Positions 16,653 through 24,819 of a stretch of DNA of 64,000 nucleotides are shown piece by piece (position 1 is the first letter of the stretch; the number at the start of each line of letters is the position of its first letter). The stretch covers positions 21,499 through 85,498 of the forward strand of contig JAFRUS010000110.1 of NCBI GenBank assembly GCA_017438745.1. Direction: 5' to 3'. Both the position numbers and the translations under genes were made by a program. Below the pieces are notes generated by a model. The model was not told where the DNA came from. It did no database searches and saw nothing but the letters and a program-made list of their open reading frames with translations. This DNA is from Oscillospiraceae bacterium. GTDB lineage: Bacteria; Bacillota; Clostridia; Oscillospirales; Ruminococcaceae.

Positions 16653-18087
16653 AACTGTGATCGGTCTTGAAGTTCACGTAGAACTGGCTGCAAAGAGCAA
16701 GCTTTTCTGCTCATGCACGACTAAATTCGGCGGCGAACCGAATACTCACTGCTGTCCGGTTTGTACCGGTATGCCGGGAACTCTGCCGGTGTTCAACAGG
16801 AAAGTGCTTGAGTATGCTGTAAAGGCCGGCCTTGCACTTAACTGTGATATAACCCGTGATTTCCGCTTCGACCGCAAGAATTATTTTTATCCCGATCTTC
16901 CGAAAGCGTATCAAGTCTCACAGCTTTATGCTCCCGTTGCCGTAAACGGACATACTGAGATAAAAGGCGCAGACGGCAATGCCAAGGTCATACACATCCA
17001 CGAGATGCACATGGAAGAGGATGCAGGCAAAATAATCCACAGCCCTGACGGTAAAACAGCATTTCTCGACTACAACAGATGCGGTGTTCCTCTTCTTGAG
17101 ATAGTAACGGAACCTGATTTCAGAAATGCCGAAGAAGTGAATGCCTTTCTTTATCGCTTAAGGTCAGTTTTTAAATATCTCGGAATATCCGACTGCAGGA
17201 TGGAGGAAGGTTCGATGCGTGCTGACGTCAATCTTTCCGTGCGTCCTGAAGGATGCGAAGAGCTTGGCACCCGTACCGAGATGAAAAACATCAACTCTTT
17301 TCGTGCTATAGAAAGGGCGATAGCCTATGAATCAGCAAGACAGATAAAGATCGTGGAAAACGGCGGCAGGATACTTCAGGAAACACTGCGCTGGGACAAC
17401 GTCGCCGGATATTCCTTCTCCATGCGTTCCAAGGAGGAGGCCAAGGACTACCGCTACTTCCCTGAACCGGATCTTCCGGCTTTTCACCTGACCCGTGAGG
17501 AGATAAGACTCTGCAGGGCAGCAATTCCTGAGTTTGCCGATGAAAAGGCGGAACGTCTTATGCAGGAAATATCTCTTTCCGCTGATGATGCCAGAGTTAT
17601 TACCGAATACAGAAATCTTGCAGAACTTTTTGAAGACACCGTAAAGCTTTGCAATGCACCGGGTGAGGTAAGGTTCTGGTTTACCGGCGGGCTTCTTTCA
17701 TATATCAACGAGACCGGTACAGATCCCGAAGATATCACGCTTTTACCTGAGAATTTTGCGAAATTTGCAGGCCTTGTTCTGAATAAAACTCTGACGCGCG
17801 AATCCGGAAAAAAGGTGTTCCGTGCGATGCTTGAAAGTGACGGGGACTTTGATATCCGCGGATTTATAAAGGAAAACGGACTCGAAACCCTTGATGACGA
17901 AGATCTTATAATCACGACCGTAAAGAAGATAATTGAAGAAAATCCGAAGCCGTATGATCAGTACAGAAACGGTGAAACAAAGGTTTACGGATTCTTTGCA
18001 GGAAAGGTAATGAAAGAACTGAAGGGAAGGGCAGATCCTTCATCTGTGAACAGAATGCTTAAGAATATACTTGAAAACGAGTCCTGA
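16642..18087 (+). CDS. gatB: Asp/Glu-tRNA amidotransferase subunit B
   Basis: 481 residues from the ATG at 16642, starting MKYETVIGLEVHVEL as in the family. The zinc-site region CSCTTKFGGEPNTHCCPVCTG and the kinase-like motifs (HIHEMHMEEDAG, DYNRCGVPLLEIVTEPD) are complete; the C-terminal YqeY-like tRNA-binding domain ends the protein. GatB phosphorylates and amidates the misacylated tRNA. GGGGGTGGAG precedes the ATG, inside gatA. The promoter of the next gene overlaps its last codons. Confidence 0.96.
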   Translation: MKYETVIGLEVHVELAAKSKLFCSCTTKFGGEPNTHCCPVCTGMPGTLPVFNRKVLEYAVKAGLALNCDITRDFRFDRKNYFYPDLPKAYQVSQLYAPVAVNGHTEIKGADGNAKVIHIHEMHMEEDAGKIIHSPDGKTAFLDYNRCGVPLLEIVTEPDFRNAEEVNAFLYRLRSVFKYLGISDCRMEEGSMRADVNLSVRPEGCEELGTRTEMKNINSFRAIERAIAYESARQIKIVENGGRILQETLRWDNVAGYSFSMRSKEEAKDYRYFPEPDLPAFHLTREEIRLCRAAIPEFADEKAERLMQEISLSADDARVITEYRNLAELFEDTVKLCNAPGEVRFWFTGGLLSYINETGTDPEDITLLPENFAKFAGLVLNKTLTRESGKKVFRAMLESDGDFDIRGFIKENGLETLDDEDLIITTVKKIIEENPKPYDQYRNGETKVYGFFAGKVMKELKGRADPSSVNRMLKNILENES

Positions 18088-18099
18088 ATATGTTATACT
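18071..18099 (+). promoter_or_regulatory. Promoter of citrate synthase gene, overlapping gatB end
   Basis: TTGAAA (18071-18076), 17-base spacer, TATACT (18094-18099). Confidence 0.65.
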
Positions 18100-18145
18100 T
18101 ATTCTATATCATTATGTCTGTATACAGATAAAAAAAGGAAACTGA

Positions 18146-18207
18146 CAGAAGCTGCAGGAACTGACCGTACAATGAGTTCCTGCTTCGCATTTTCAGAGGT
18201 GCTTCTG
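18146..18207 (+). promoter_or_regulatory. Structured leader of the citrate synthase gene
   Basis: Outer pairing cagaagc (18146-18152) with gcttctg (18201-18207) encloses an inner hairpin gcaggaact (18154-18162)/agttcctgc (18175-18183). The inner arm is followed by ttcgcatttt, a weak terminator-like tail, and could instead simply end the gatCAB transcript. A regulatory role is inferred only from the nested geometry. Confidence 0.4.
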
Positions 18208-18232
18208 CCGGAAATATGAGGGTTGAAAAATT

Positions 18233-19606
18233 ATGAACTATTCAATGATGGAAATGACAGAAAAGCTGAACGCTGAATTCGATGAACTTGTAAAATGCTG
18301 TGCCGTTTCACGTGAATTTGACCCTGAATACTACAGAATCTACGATGTCAAGCGCGGACTGCGTGATTCTGACGGAAAGGGCGTACTTACGGGACTTACA
18401 GAGATAAGTGACGTATGTGCGTATGAAACAGTAAACGGAGAAAAATACCCTGCTGAAGGAAAACTCTATTATCAGGGATACAATGTGTGTGATCTTCTGA
18501 GGAATACGGAAAGCAAGAGATTCCTTTTTGAAGAGATAACCTATCTGCTTCTTTTCGGTGAACTTCCTGATCCGAAGCAGTTTGAAAGCTTCCTTGAGAT
18601 AATGAGCAGTCTTGAAGAACTTACTGGTCAGTTTGTGCGTGATACCATTCTTAAGGCTCCTCCGGCAAATATTATGAATGCTCTTCAGAAAAGTGTCATC
18701 ACGCTCTATTCCTACGACACCAATCCGGATTCAATTGAAATATCAGATGTGTTAAGACAGTCACTTCAGCTCATATGCAAGATGCCGCTTATGGCTGTTT
18801 ACGCATACTATGCTTACCAGCACATGGAACTTGGCAGAAGCCTGCTTATCCGTACTCCTAAAAAGAGATATTCGATCGCAGAAAATATCCTCTACATGCT
18901 GCGTAAAGAAGGATGTTTTACCGAACTTGAGGCAAGAGTGCTCGATACTGCACTTGTTCTTCATGCCGAACACGGCGGCGGAAACAACTCAACATTCACA
19001 AATCACGTTGTTACTTCCTCCGGAACTGATACCTATTCTGCAACAGCGGCTTCGATATCTTCACTCAAGGGACCTCGCCACGGCGGTGCGAACCTGAAGG
19101 TACTCGAGATGTTCGACGACATAAAGAAGAACGTTGCCAATACTGAAAGTGATGATGAGATCAGAAACTATCTCATCGGTATACTCGACCGTGAGAACTT
19201 TGACAAGTCAGGTCTTATCTACGGACTTGGCCATGCAGTTTATACAGTATCTGACCCGCGTGAAGTTATCCTTAAGAATCTTGCAGAACAGCTGGCTGCT
19301 GAAAAGGGACTTACAAAGGAATTCGAACTTTACGACCGCGTTGAAAGAATTGGCAAGGACTGTATCGCAATGAAGCGCAAACTGTTTAAGCCTGTCTGTG
19401 CCAACGTTGATTTCTACAGCGGACTTGTTTACTCGATGCTCGGTATTCCGCGCGAACTGTTTACACCTATCTTTGCTATTTCCAGAATTTCAGGCTGGAG
19501 TGCTCACCGTCTCGAGGAACTTATAAACAACGGAAAGATAATCCGCCCTGCTTACCGCTTCGTCGGTAAGCACCGCGAATTTACTGATCAGTTCAATATG
19601 CTGTAA
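18233..19606 (+). CDS. Citrate/2-methylcitrate synthase
   Basis: 457 residues, somewhat longer than the 370-430 of common type II enzymes and matching the Firmicute branch with a long N-terminus. Catalytic signatures: the His in HAEHGGGNNS, the His in GLGHAVYTVSDPR and the Asp in ANVDFYSGLVY, plus the GPRHGGAN loop. It condenses oxaloacetate with acetyl-CoA and feeds the oxidative branch to 2-oxoglutarate and glutamate in anaerobes. No aconitase or isocitrate dehydrogenase genes are adjacent. The ATG has GAGGG 10 bases before it. It has its own promoter and a bidirectional terminator. Confidence 0.92.
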   Translation: MNYSMMEMTEKLNAEFDELVKCCAVSREFDPEYYRIYDVKRGLRDSDGKGVLTGLTEISDVCAYETVNGEKYPAEGKLYYQGYNVCDLLRNTESKRFLFEEITYLLLFGELPDPKQFESFLEIMSSLEELTGQFVRDTILKAPPANIMNALQKSVITLYSYDTNPDSIEISDVLRQSLQLICKMPLMAVYAYYAYQHMELGRSLLIRTPKKRYSIAENILYMLRKEGCFTELEARVLDTALVLHAEHGGGNNSTFTNHVVTSSGTDTYSATAASISSLKGPRHGGANLKVLEMFDDIKKNVANTESDDEIRNYLIGILDRENFDKSGLIYGLGHAVYTVSDPREVILKNLAEQLAAEKGLTKEFELYDRVERIGKDCIAMKRKLFKPVCANVDFYSGLVYSMLGIPRELFTPIFAISRISGWSAHRLEELINNGKIIRPAYRFVGKHREFTDQFNML

Positions 19607-19627
19607 TTCTGACTTCATAAAAAATTA

Positions 19628-19680
19628 AGACCGTACACCAGCGGAGTTTCCGCTGCAGTGTACGGTCTGTTTGTTTTTTC
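19628..19680. terminator. Bidirectional terminator between convergent genes
   Basis: Long stem agaccgtacac (19628-19638) plus cagcgg, closed by a short loop, with T-runs on both strands. Confidence 0.88.
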
Positions 19681-19723
19681 AGCTGTGCTCAGGGAAAACT
19701 CTGAACATGACTGTTTATTGTCG

Positions 19724-21877
19724 CTATTTTTTGCTCTTTTTCAGAGCAGATGCACCGGTAACAAAGAGTAAGACGGCATTTACTATGATCATCAGTGCAG
19801 CCGGAGTGTTTCGTCCTGTCAGCGGAAGCGTTCCGGTGAACGCAGAGGTCACTGATCCGGTTTCTGCTTTGTTTTCTTCGTTTGCCTGATCAGAAGATAT
19901 CGCATTTGTTTCGGATACTGAGTTTTCCTGGTCAGTCGCATCTGTTTCAGCAGTTTTGTTATCAGCAGCTGATCCACTGGATGCTGATGCAGTTTCTGGC
20001 ACCGGAGCCGCTGTTTCAGCCGGTGCGGAAGTTTCCGTGATCTTTGCGGAAGAAGCGTATCTGTCTGCAAAACTTGTGTGGCGTACGGTGTTGTCATAGG
20101 TTCTTATAAGATCAAAACTGTATCCATCGCCGTCTTTATAAACAAAACTGAAGTTTGAATCAGCAGAGCCTATTACGGTTGAAAGATATCCCGAATGGGC
20201 GTATGTAAACTTAAGCGGAAGTGTTCCGTAAGTCTGTTCAGTGTAGCTTTTCGCACTGGTAATATCGTTTCCTTCGGTCAGAATAAGTTCCGCTTCCTGT
20301 CTTGAATGGTCGTGACCGAAAAGGTAGATAATATTCATGCCGTATTTTTCGGCATAGCTGTTTATAAGCGAAGCAAGATCATAGGAACGGTCAATGTTGT
20401 AGGCGTTTTCACCGATCCACTGTGAGATCCGGCCACCGGACGGATTTACTGACGCAGGCTCCATACCGAGTACGTGCAGTCCGGAATGAGCGGAAATAAG
20501 GATCAGTTCTCCGTTATAATCTTTTGATGTGTTTTCAAGAAATTTTTCCGTGCTTTCGATCACACCGTCGTAGGAATAGTACCGGTCATCGTGGGTGTTT
20601 CTGTGTATCGCAGCCTCGTAGTTGATGCTGAATACCTTTATGTTTCCGTCCGCAAGACTGCTCGTTCCGTTTGCTTTCACCGCATCTGATCTGCCGTCAA
20701 AAATAAGCCCGCCTGATGCTGAAAGATCCTTCGCAGCACCCAGATCAGCCTTTACTGACATTTCTGAAGCCGCCTTTCCAGGATCGTGGTTTCCCGAAAC
20801 AAATACGGTGTCGATGCCGCCGAGCTGCGGTTTTATCAGAGGATAGTATTTCTCCAGCATATAGTCGCTGTCCGGTGTCGGTCCGTTTACAAGGTCGCCG
20901 GTACATACTATAAGGCCCGGAATATATCCGCCGGTACGATTCATCGTTGTTTCTATTGCGTTGCCGATAAGATGATACTCTTCGTGTACGTCAGAGAAAG
21001 ATATGAAGGAATCCGGAATGACGCCTTTGGCAATTACGAAAAGTGCATCAGATGATTTTTCACGGTAGATTATCCCGTCTTCATCATGACCTTCGATAAA
21101 GCAGCATACCCTGTGTACACCAGCCTCTTTTCCTGCAAGCTCATCCGCTCTGAAAGTCAGTGTATCTGTATCGTAGTTTGAACCGTCAACGTTCCATGTT
21201 ATGTTGTCGGTGATTATCCCGTCATCGGAAAGAGTTACTGAAAACTCAGGGGCGGCATATCCGCTTCCTTCAGTGACATAATTTTCAGAGCATGGCTCAG
21301 TTTTTATACATCGTTCCAGAGTATCTCCGTTTGTGTATATCTTTACTTCAGCAGCTTCATTCCGGTCTGCAGTCATCGAAAACGGTGATTCCGCAGTTTC
21401 ATCGTATTTCAGGTAATATGCATCTCCGTTTTCCGTGTAGGTGAGCGCATTTCCGTCCGTCGACCAGAAAAGATCACTTACAACGCTTTCCCTGTAACTG
21501 AATGAAATCTTACCGTCGATACAGGAGAGATTATGCGACGTTGTTGAAAGGTATGAGAACTTTGAATAGGTACTCGGAACCATTGTTCTTCTGTAATAGT
21601 GCCAGATATATTCATTTTCCTCACCGCCTCCGGTGAACAATACCTCAGTACCGTCGGTTTTCTTTACGCTGATAACATAGCTTTTATTGTCATCGAAGCT
21701 TTTTACCCGGTACCATTTCTGACCGTCAGCAGTGGTGATCGTGCTGCCGTCAGATTCCACTAGTGCGGATATTGTATTGGTTCCTTCCTCAGCATATAAT
21801 TTCTGATTTACATATGTCGTCGCACTCAGAAGTGATACGGCGGCACAGATAAAAACAAGTAAGTGTTTTGGTTTCAT
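19724..21877 (-). CDS. Wall-anchored metallophosphoesterase
   Basis: 717 residues with signal peptide (1-29). About 30-285 is a beta-rich region. The calcineurin-like phosphoesterase domain (about 290-555) has SFSDVHEEYH, CTGDLVNG, VSGNHDPG, ILISAHSG and LFGHDHSR, which supply the two-metal ligands. A Ser/Thr/Ala/Glu-rich spacer follows. The C-terminus is a sortase signal: LPLTG at 684-688, a hydrophobic helix and KKSKK. So the enzyme acts outside the cell on a phosphoester that is not predictable from sequence. It is the last gene of a minus operon, 3 bases after the zinc-ribbon gene. Confidence 0.88.
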   Translation of the reverse strand: MKPKHLLVFICAAVSLLSATTYVNQKLYAEEGTNTISALVESDGSTITTADGQKWYRVKSFDDNKSYVISVKKTDGTEVLFTGGGEENEYIWHYYRRTMVPSTYSKFSYLSTTSHNLSCIDGKISFSYRESVVSDLFWSTDGNALTYTENGDAYYLKYDETAESPFSMTADRNEAAEVKIYTNGDTLERCIKTEPCSENYVTEGSGYAAPEFSVTLSDDGIITDNITWNVDGSNYDTDTLTFRADELAGKEAGVHRVCCFIEGHDEDGIIYREKSSDALFVIAKGVIPDSFISFSDVHEEYHLIGNAIETTMNRTGGYIPGLIVCTGDLVNGPTPDSDYMLEKYYPLIKPQLGGIDTVFVSGNHDPGKAASEMSVKADLGAAKDLSASGGLIFDGRSDAVKANGTSSLADGNIKVFSINYEAAIHRNTHDDRYYSYDGVIESTEKFLENTSKDYNGELILISAHSGLHVLGMEPASVNPSGGRISQWIGENAYNIDRSYDLASLINSYAEKYGMNIIYLFGHDHSRQEAELILTEGNDITSAKSYTEQTYGTLPLKFTYAHSGYLSTVIGSADSNFSFVYKDGDGYSFDLIRTYDNTVRHTSFADRYASSAKITETSAPAETAAPVPETASASSGSAADNKTAETDATDQENSVSETNAISSDQANEENKAETGSVTSAFTGTLPLTGRNTPAALMIIVNAVLLFVTGASALKKSKK

Positions 21878-21880
21878 TGA

Positions 21881-22267
21881 TTATTCGTCGTAACTGTAGT
21901 TATCGTCTTCGTAACTGTAGTCGTAATCCTCGTAGTAGGCACTGTTTGCCTGTTCTTCGCGGGCGCGCTGCTGCTCCTCGTGAGCCTTTTTCTTTGCATT
22001 GTATCCGATAAATGCCGGTACAAAGATTGCGACGAGAACGCCCAGCACGGCAAGTCCTATGAAAATACCAAAGACTATTAAAATGACCTTTATTGCCTTG
22101 TTTTCAGATTCCTTGTTCCTTTCGGCACGGAACTGTTCGTATTCACGCTGCTGTCTTACTTCATTTTCGAAATTTCTTATATCAGCATCGTCGAATCTGT
22201 TTCCGCATTTTTCGCAGATAACTCCTCCGGTGTACGGTGCACCGCATTTTTTACAGTTTAGCATCAT
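21881..22267 (-). CDS. Zinc-ribbon membrane protein with acidic Tyr-rich tail
   Basis: 128 residues. N-terminal zinc ribbon with Cys5, Cys8, Cys18 and Cys21; a charged helix (about 27-55) rich in Glu and Arg; one membrane segment (about 58-82); and a C-terminal tail of repeated Tyr, Asp and Glu. Such zinc_ribbon_2-type membrane proteins are common in Firmicutes and have no assigned function. The start overlaps the last 17 bases of the GGDEF-EAL gene, and the stop is 3 bases before the metallophosphoesterase start. Confidence 0.8.
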   Translation of the reverse strand: MMLNCKKCGAPYTGGVICEKCGNRFDDADIRNFENEVRQQREYEQFRAERNKESENKAIKVILIVFGIFIGLAVLGVLVAIFVPAFIGYNAKKKAHEEQQRAREEQANSAYYEDYDYSYEDDNYSYDE

Positions 22268-24506
22268 TTGTTGTTTCCTCCCTTACAAGTTTTTCTGCGT
22301 CTTCCGGCGGCAGAGGTTTTCCCCAGTAGAATCCCTGAATGAGATCACATCCGATACTTCTCAGAGCTTCCACCTGTTCTTCTTCTTCTACACCCTCCGA
22401 AATTACGTCAAGCCCCATGATATGTCCCATTGATATCATTGCGGCAACGTACTGTCTGGAGGATTCGCTTGCGTTTATTCTGTCTATAAATGATTTATCG
22501 ATCTTCAGAAGGTCAGCCGGTATCTTGTTCAGATAGCTGAGTGAAGAATAGCCGGTTCCGAAGTCGTCGATAGCAAGTTTTATACCCATGGATTTGAGAT
22601 CATTGATACACTGAATTGCCTTGTTGACTGAATCCATGAGTATTGATTCCGTGATCTCGATCTCCAGCTGTTCCGGCGAGAGACCGCTCTTTTCGATCAG
22701 GTCGTTTATTTCAGCGATGAACCCGCTTTTCATAATATGTCTTACCGATGCGTTAAGACTTAAAGTGAGTTTTTTACCGGTATCCTTAACAAGGTTACTG
22801 AAAAAGGCAGTCGCCTTTCTGAAAACCATTCCGTCTACTTTGTCGATAAGACCGACTTTTTCTGCGACCGGAATGAACTGATCCGGTCTTATGATGTTTC
22901 CCTCGCTGTCTTTCATACGGGCAAGGGCTTCAAATCCGCGCAGTTTATGTTCCATATTGTACTGCGGCTGAAGGCAGAAGAATACCGAGTCGTTTTCAAG
23001 TGCAGTTCTTATCTTGTTTTCGATTTCGAGTATCCGTTCATTCTGCGAAATTTCCGGGCTGTACCGGAGAATGTTATCGCTGCTGGCAGCCTTCTTTATT
23101 TCGCTCATTGCCGTGTTTGCACGTGAAACGAGCGTGTCAGTTGTACCGCCGTGTGCCGGATATTCGGTAAACCCGAAGCTTGCACTTATGTATATTTCAC
23201 AGCCTTCGATGATGAACGGTTCGCTTAAGGCGTCGGAATATTTCGTGATGATCTTTGTGAGTTCTTCTGTGGTCTGGTATCCGCATATAACGAGCATGAA
23301 CTCGTCACCGCTTACACGGGCTACGAATTCAGAAACATCGGAACTCTGCTTTTCACGTACCGTCTTCCAGCGGTCGGCTATTCCGGTGATCGCCTGATTT
23401 CCGGCTTCAACGCCAAGCGTGTGGTTTATGCTTTTGAAATGATTAAGGTCTATAGAAACCACGGCAAATTTTCTCTGGTTTCTGATAAGACGGGAAATAT
23501 TGTCCCTGCACGCCATATTGTTAGGAAGTCCTGTCATAATGTCCGTATAACTCATACGTTCAAGGTTTTCTATAACGTTGTAGCGTGCGATGTGGGATGA
23601 AATAAAGAATGTTGTAAGCTCAAGAGTTTCCTTGATCCTGAGCGTGTTTTCCGTATCAAAGTTGGTCGCCCAGATAAAGCCGAGCAGATCAGTACCCTGA
23701 ATGAGAGGGAAGAGAACAACGCTTTTTACGCCTGCTTCGACAAGCGTCTGGTACCACGGGTTGTTTACCTGACGGATATGCTCCATGTCAGCCTGGTTCT
23801 GAATAATGATACAGTCGCCTTCTTCACCAATCATGCCTTTCCATGAGGCCGCGATCTGGTAGTAATCAGGGAAGCTTGTTACACGTCTCAGCTTACTTCC
23901 GGGAGCGAAATCAGTGGCGACGATCGAATATTTTTCTTCTGCTTCGTTTATACGCAGAACAGTACAGCCTTCAGCTTTGCATATCTGGCGTATTTCCGAG
24001 ATGACACTTTCCATCGCATCTCTGAGGTTGTCAGCCTTATGGAGCTTTATGCAGGCCGCAAGGACGTCTCCTGACGCCTGTATGTTACTGTTGCGGCTTA
24101 AGACTGATTCAGCTCTCTTTATAAGTGTTGAAGTATATGTACAGTAAAATATATTTCCGTTTTCAATATCAAGCGGCAGAACATGTACGTCAAACCAGAG
24201 ATCCAAAACGCTGAGATGAACGTAAGTCTGTATCTCCTCCTTCATTACTGCAGAACGGAAGCATACGTCTTCGAAACTGCGGTTATAAGGAAAATAGTCG
24301 CTGTAAAGTGTATCAGGTACAAAGGAAGAATGCTTGACCGGACTGTAGGTTCCGGCTTCATTGCTGATCCTCATATCGATCATTTCATTGTACTTTTTAT
24401 TGACCGATACGATGCGGATTTCCCCGTATCCGCCGTCATCTTTCTTTTCAACTGATACTATGCAGGTCGGAGAATAAAAGGTATCAACAAATTGCTGAAA
24501 ATCCAT
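22251..24506 (-). CDS. GAF-GGDEF-EAL cyclic-di-GMP protein
   Basis: 751 residues, no membrane segment. N-terminal PAS-like region (1-140), a GAF sensor (about 150-310, with LFPLIQGTDLLGFIWA), GGDEF domain (about 325-480) with SGDEF in place of GGDEF, and a C-terminal EAL domain (about 490-745). The EAL domain has FEALARM, EIEITES, DDFGTGYSSLSYL, LLKIDKSFI and EGVEEEEQ, the full metal and catalytic set of an active phosphodiesterase. The net activity is probably c-di-GMP hydrolysis; whether the SGDEF site makes c-di-GMP is open. First gene of an operon with a zinc-ribbon protein and a wall-anchored phosphoesterase. Confidence 0.92.
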   Translation of the reverse strand: MDFQQFVDTFYSPTCIVSVEKKDDGGYGEIRIVSVNKKYNEMIDMRISNEAGTYSPVKHSSFVPDTLYSDYFPYNRSFEDVCFRSAVMKEEIQTYVHLSVLDLWFDVHVLPLDIENGNIFYCTYTSTLIKRAESVLSRNSNIQASGDVLAACIKLHKADNLRDAMESVISEIRQICKAEGCTVLRINEAEEKYSIVATDFAPGSKLRRVTSFPDYYQIAASWKGMIGEEGDCIIIQNQADMEHIRQVNNPWYQTLVEAGVKSVVLFPLIQGTDLLGFIWATNFDTENTLRIKETLELTTFFISSHIARYNVIENLERMSYTDIMTGLPNNMACRDNISRLIRNQRKFAVVSIDLNHFKSINHTLGVEAGNQAITGIADRWKTVREKQSSDVSEFVARVSGDEFMLVICGYQTTEELTKIITKYSDALSEPFIIEGCEIYISASFGFTEYPAHGGTTDTLVSRANTAMSEIKKAASSDNILRYSPEISQNERILEIENKIRTALENDSVFFCLQPQYNMEHKLRGFEALARMKDSEGNIIRPDQFIPVAEKVGLIDKVDGMVFRKATAFFSNLVKDTGKKLTLSLNASVRHIMKSGFIAEINDLIEKSGLSPEQLEIEITESILMDSVNKAIQCINDLKSMGIKLAIDDFGTGYSSLSYLNKIPADLLKIDKSFIDRINASESSRQYVAAMISMGHIMGLDVISEGVEEEEQVEALRSIGCDLIQGFYWGKPLPPEDAEKLVREETTNDAKL

Positions 24507-24556
24507 GATAACTCCTTTCCGGGTTTATCCCCAATAAACTTTAAGAGTTTACTATA

Positions 24557-24585
24557 ATTTTATCATAATGAACGTAAGGTGTCAA
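24557..24585 (-). promoter_or_regulatory. Promoter of the GGDEF-EAL operon
   Basis: Minus strand TTGACA (24585-24580), 17-base spacer, TAAAAT (24562-24557). The rest of the 313-base divergent interval shows a small cggtg/caccg hairpin near 24650-24665 and no other recognised element. Confidence 0.65.
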
Positions 24586-24703
24586 CGGATTGAGCGATAA
24601 TGTTTGTTTTGTTTGTGAAAATAAAAAGCATTATGTATTGCTGAGAGATACGGTGAGGTCGCACCGCCGAAATGGGATAGCTATATTGGCAACAAAATAT
24701 GTG

Positions 24704-24732
24704 TTGACACATATGAAAGAACATATTATACT
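24704..24732 (+). promoter_or_regulatory. Promoter of the repeat lipoprotein gene
   Basis: TTGACA, 17-base spacer, TATACT; leader of about 80 bases. Confidence 0.75.
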
Positions 24733-24819
24733 TATGAGTGTGAAAATATAATGTTTAAGACTGGTTCTAAGTATTATTGTAATATGAATGTGGGCTTTTA
24801 ATACTAAGGAAGTGATTGA

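Noticed and set aside
24610..24700. Small hairpin ahead of the repeat lipoprotein gene as a riboswitch
   Set aside because: It lies upstream of the TTGACA/TATACT promoter and so would not be transcribed from it.
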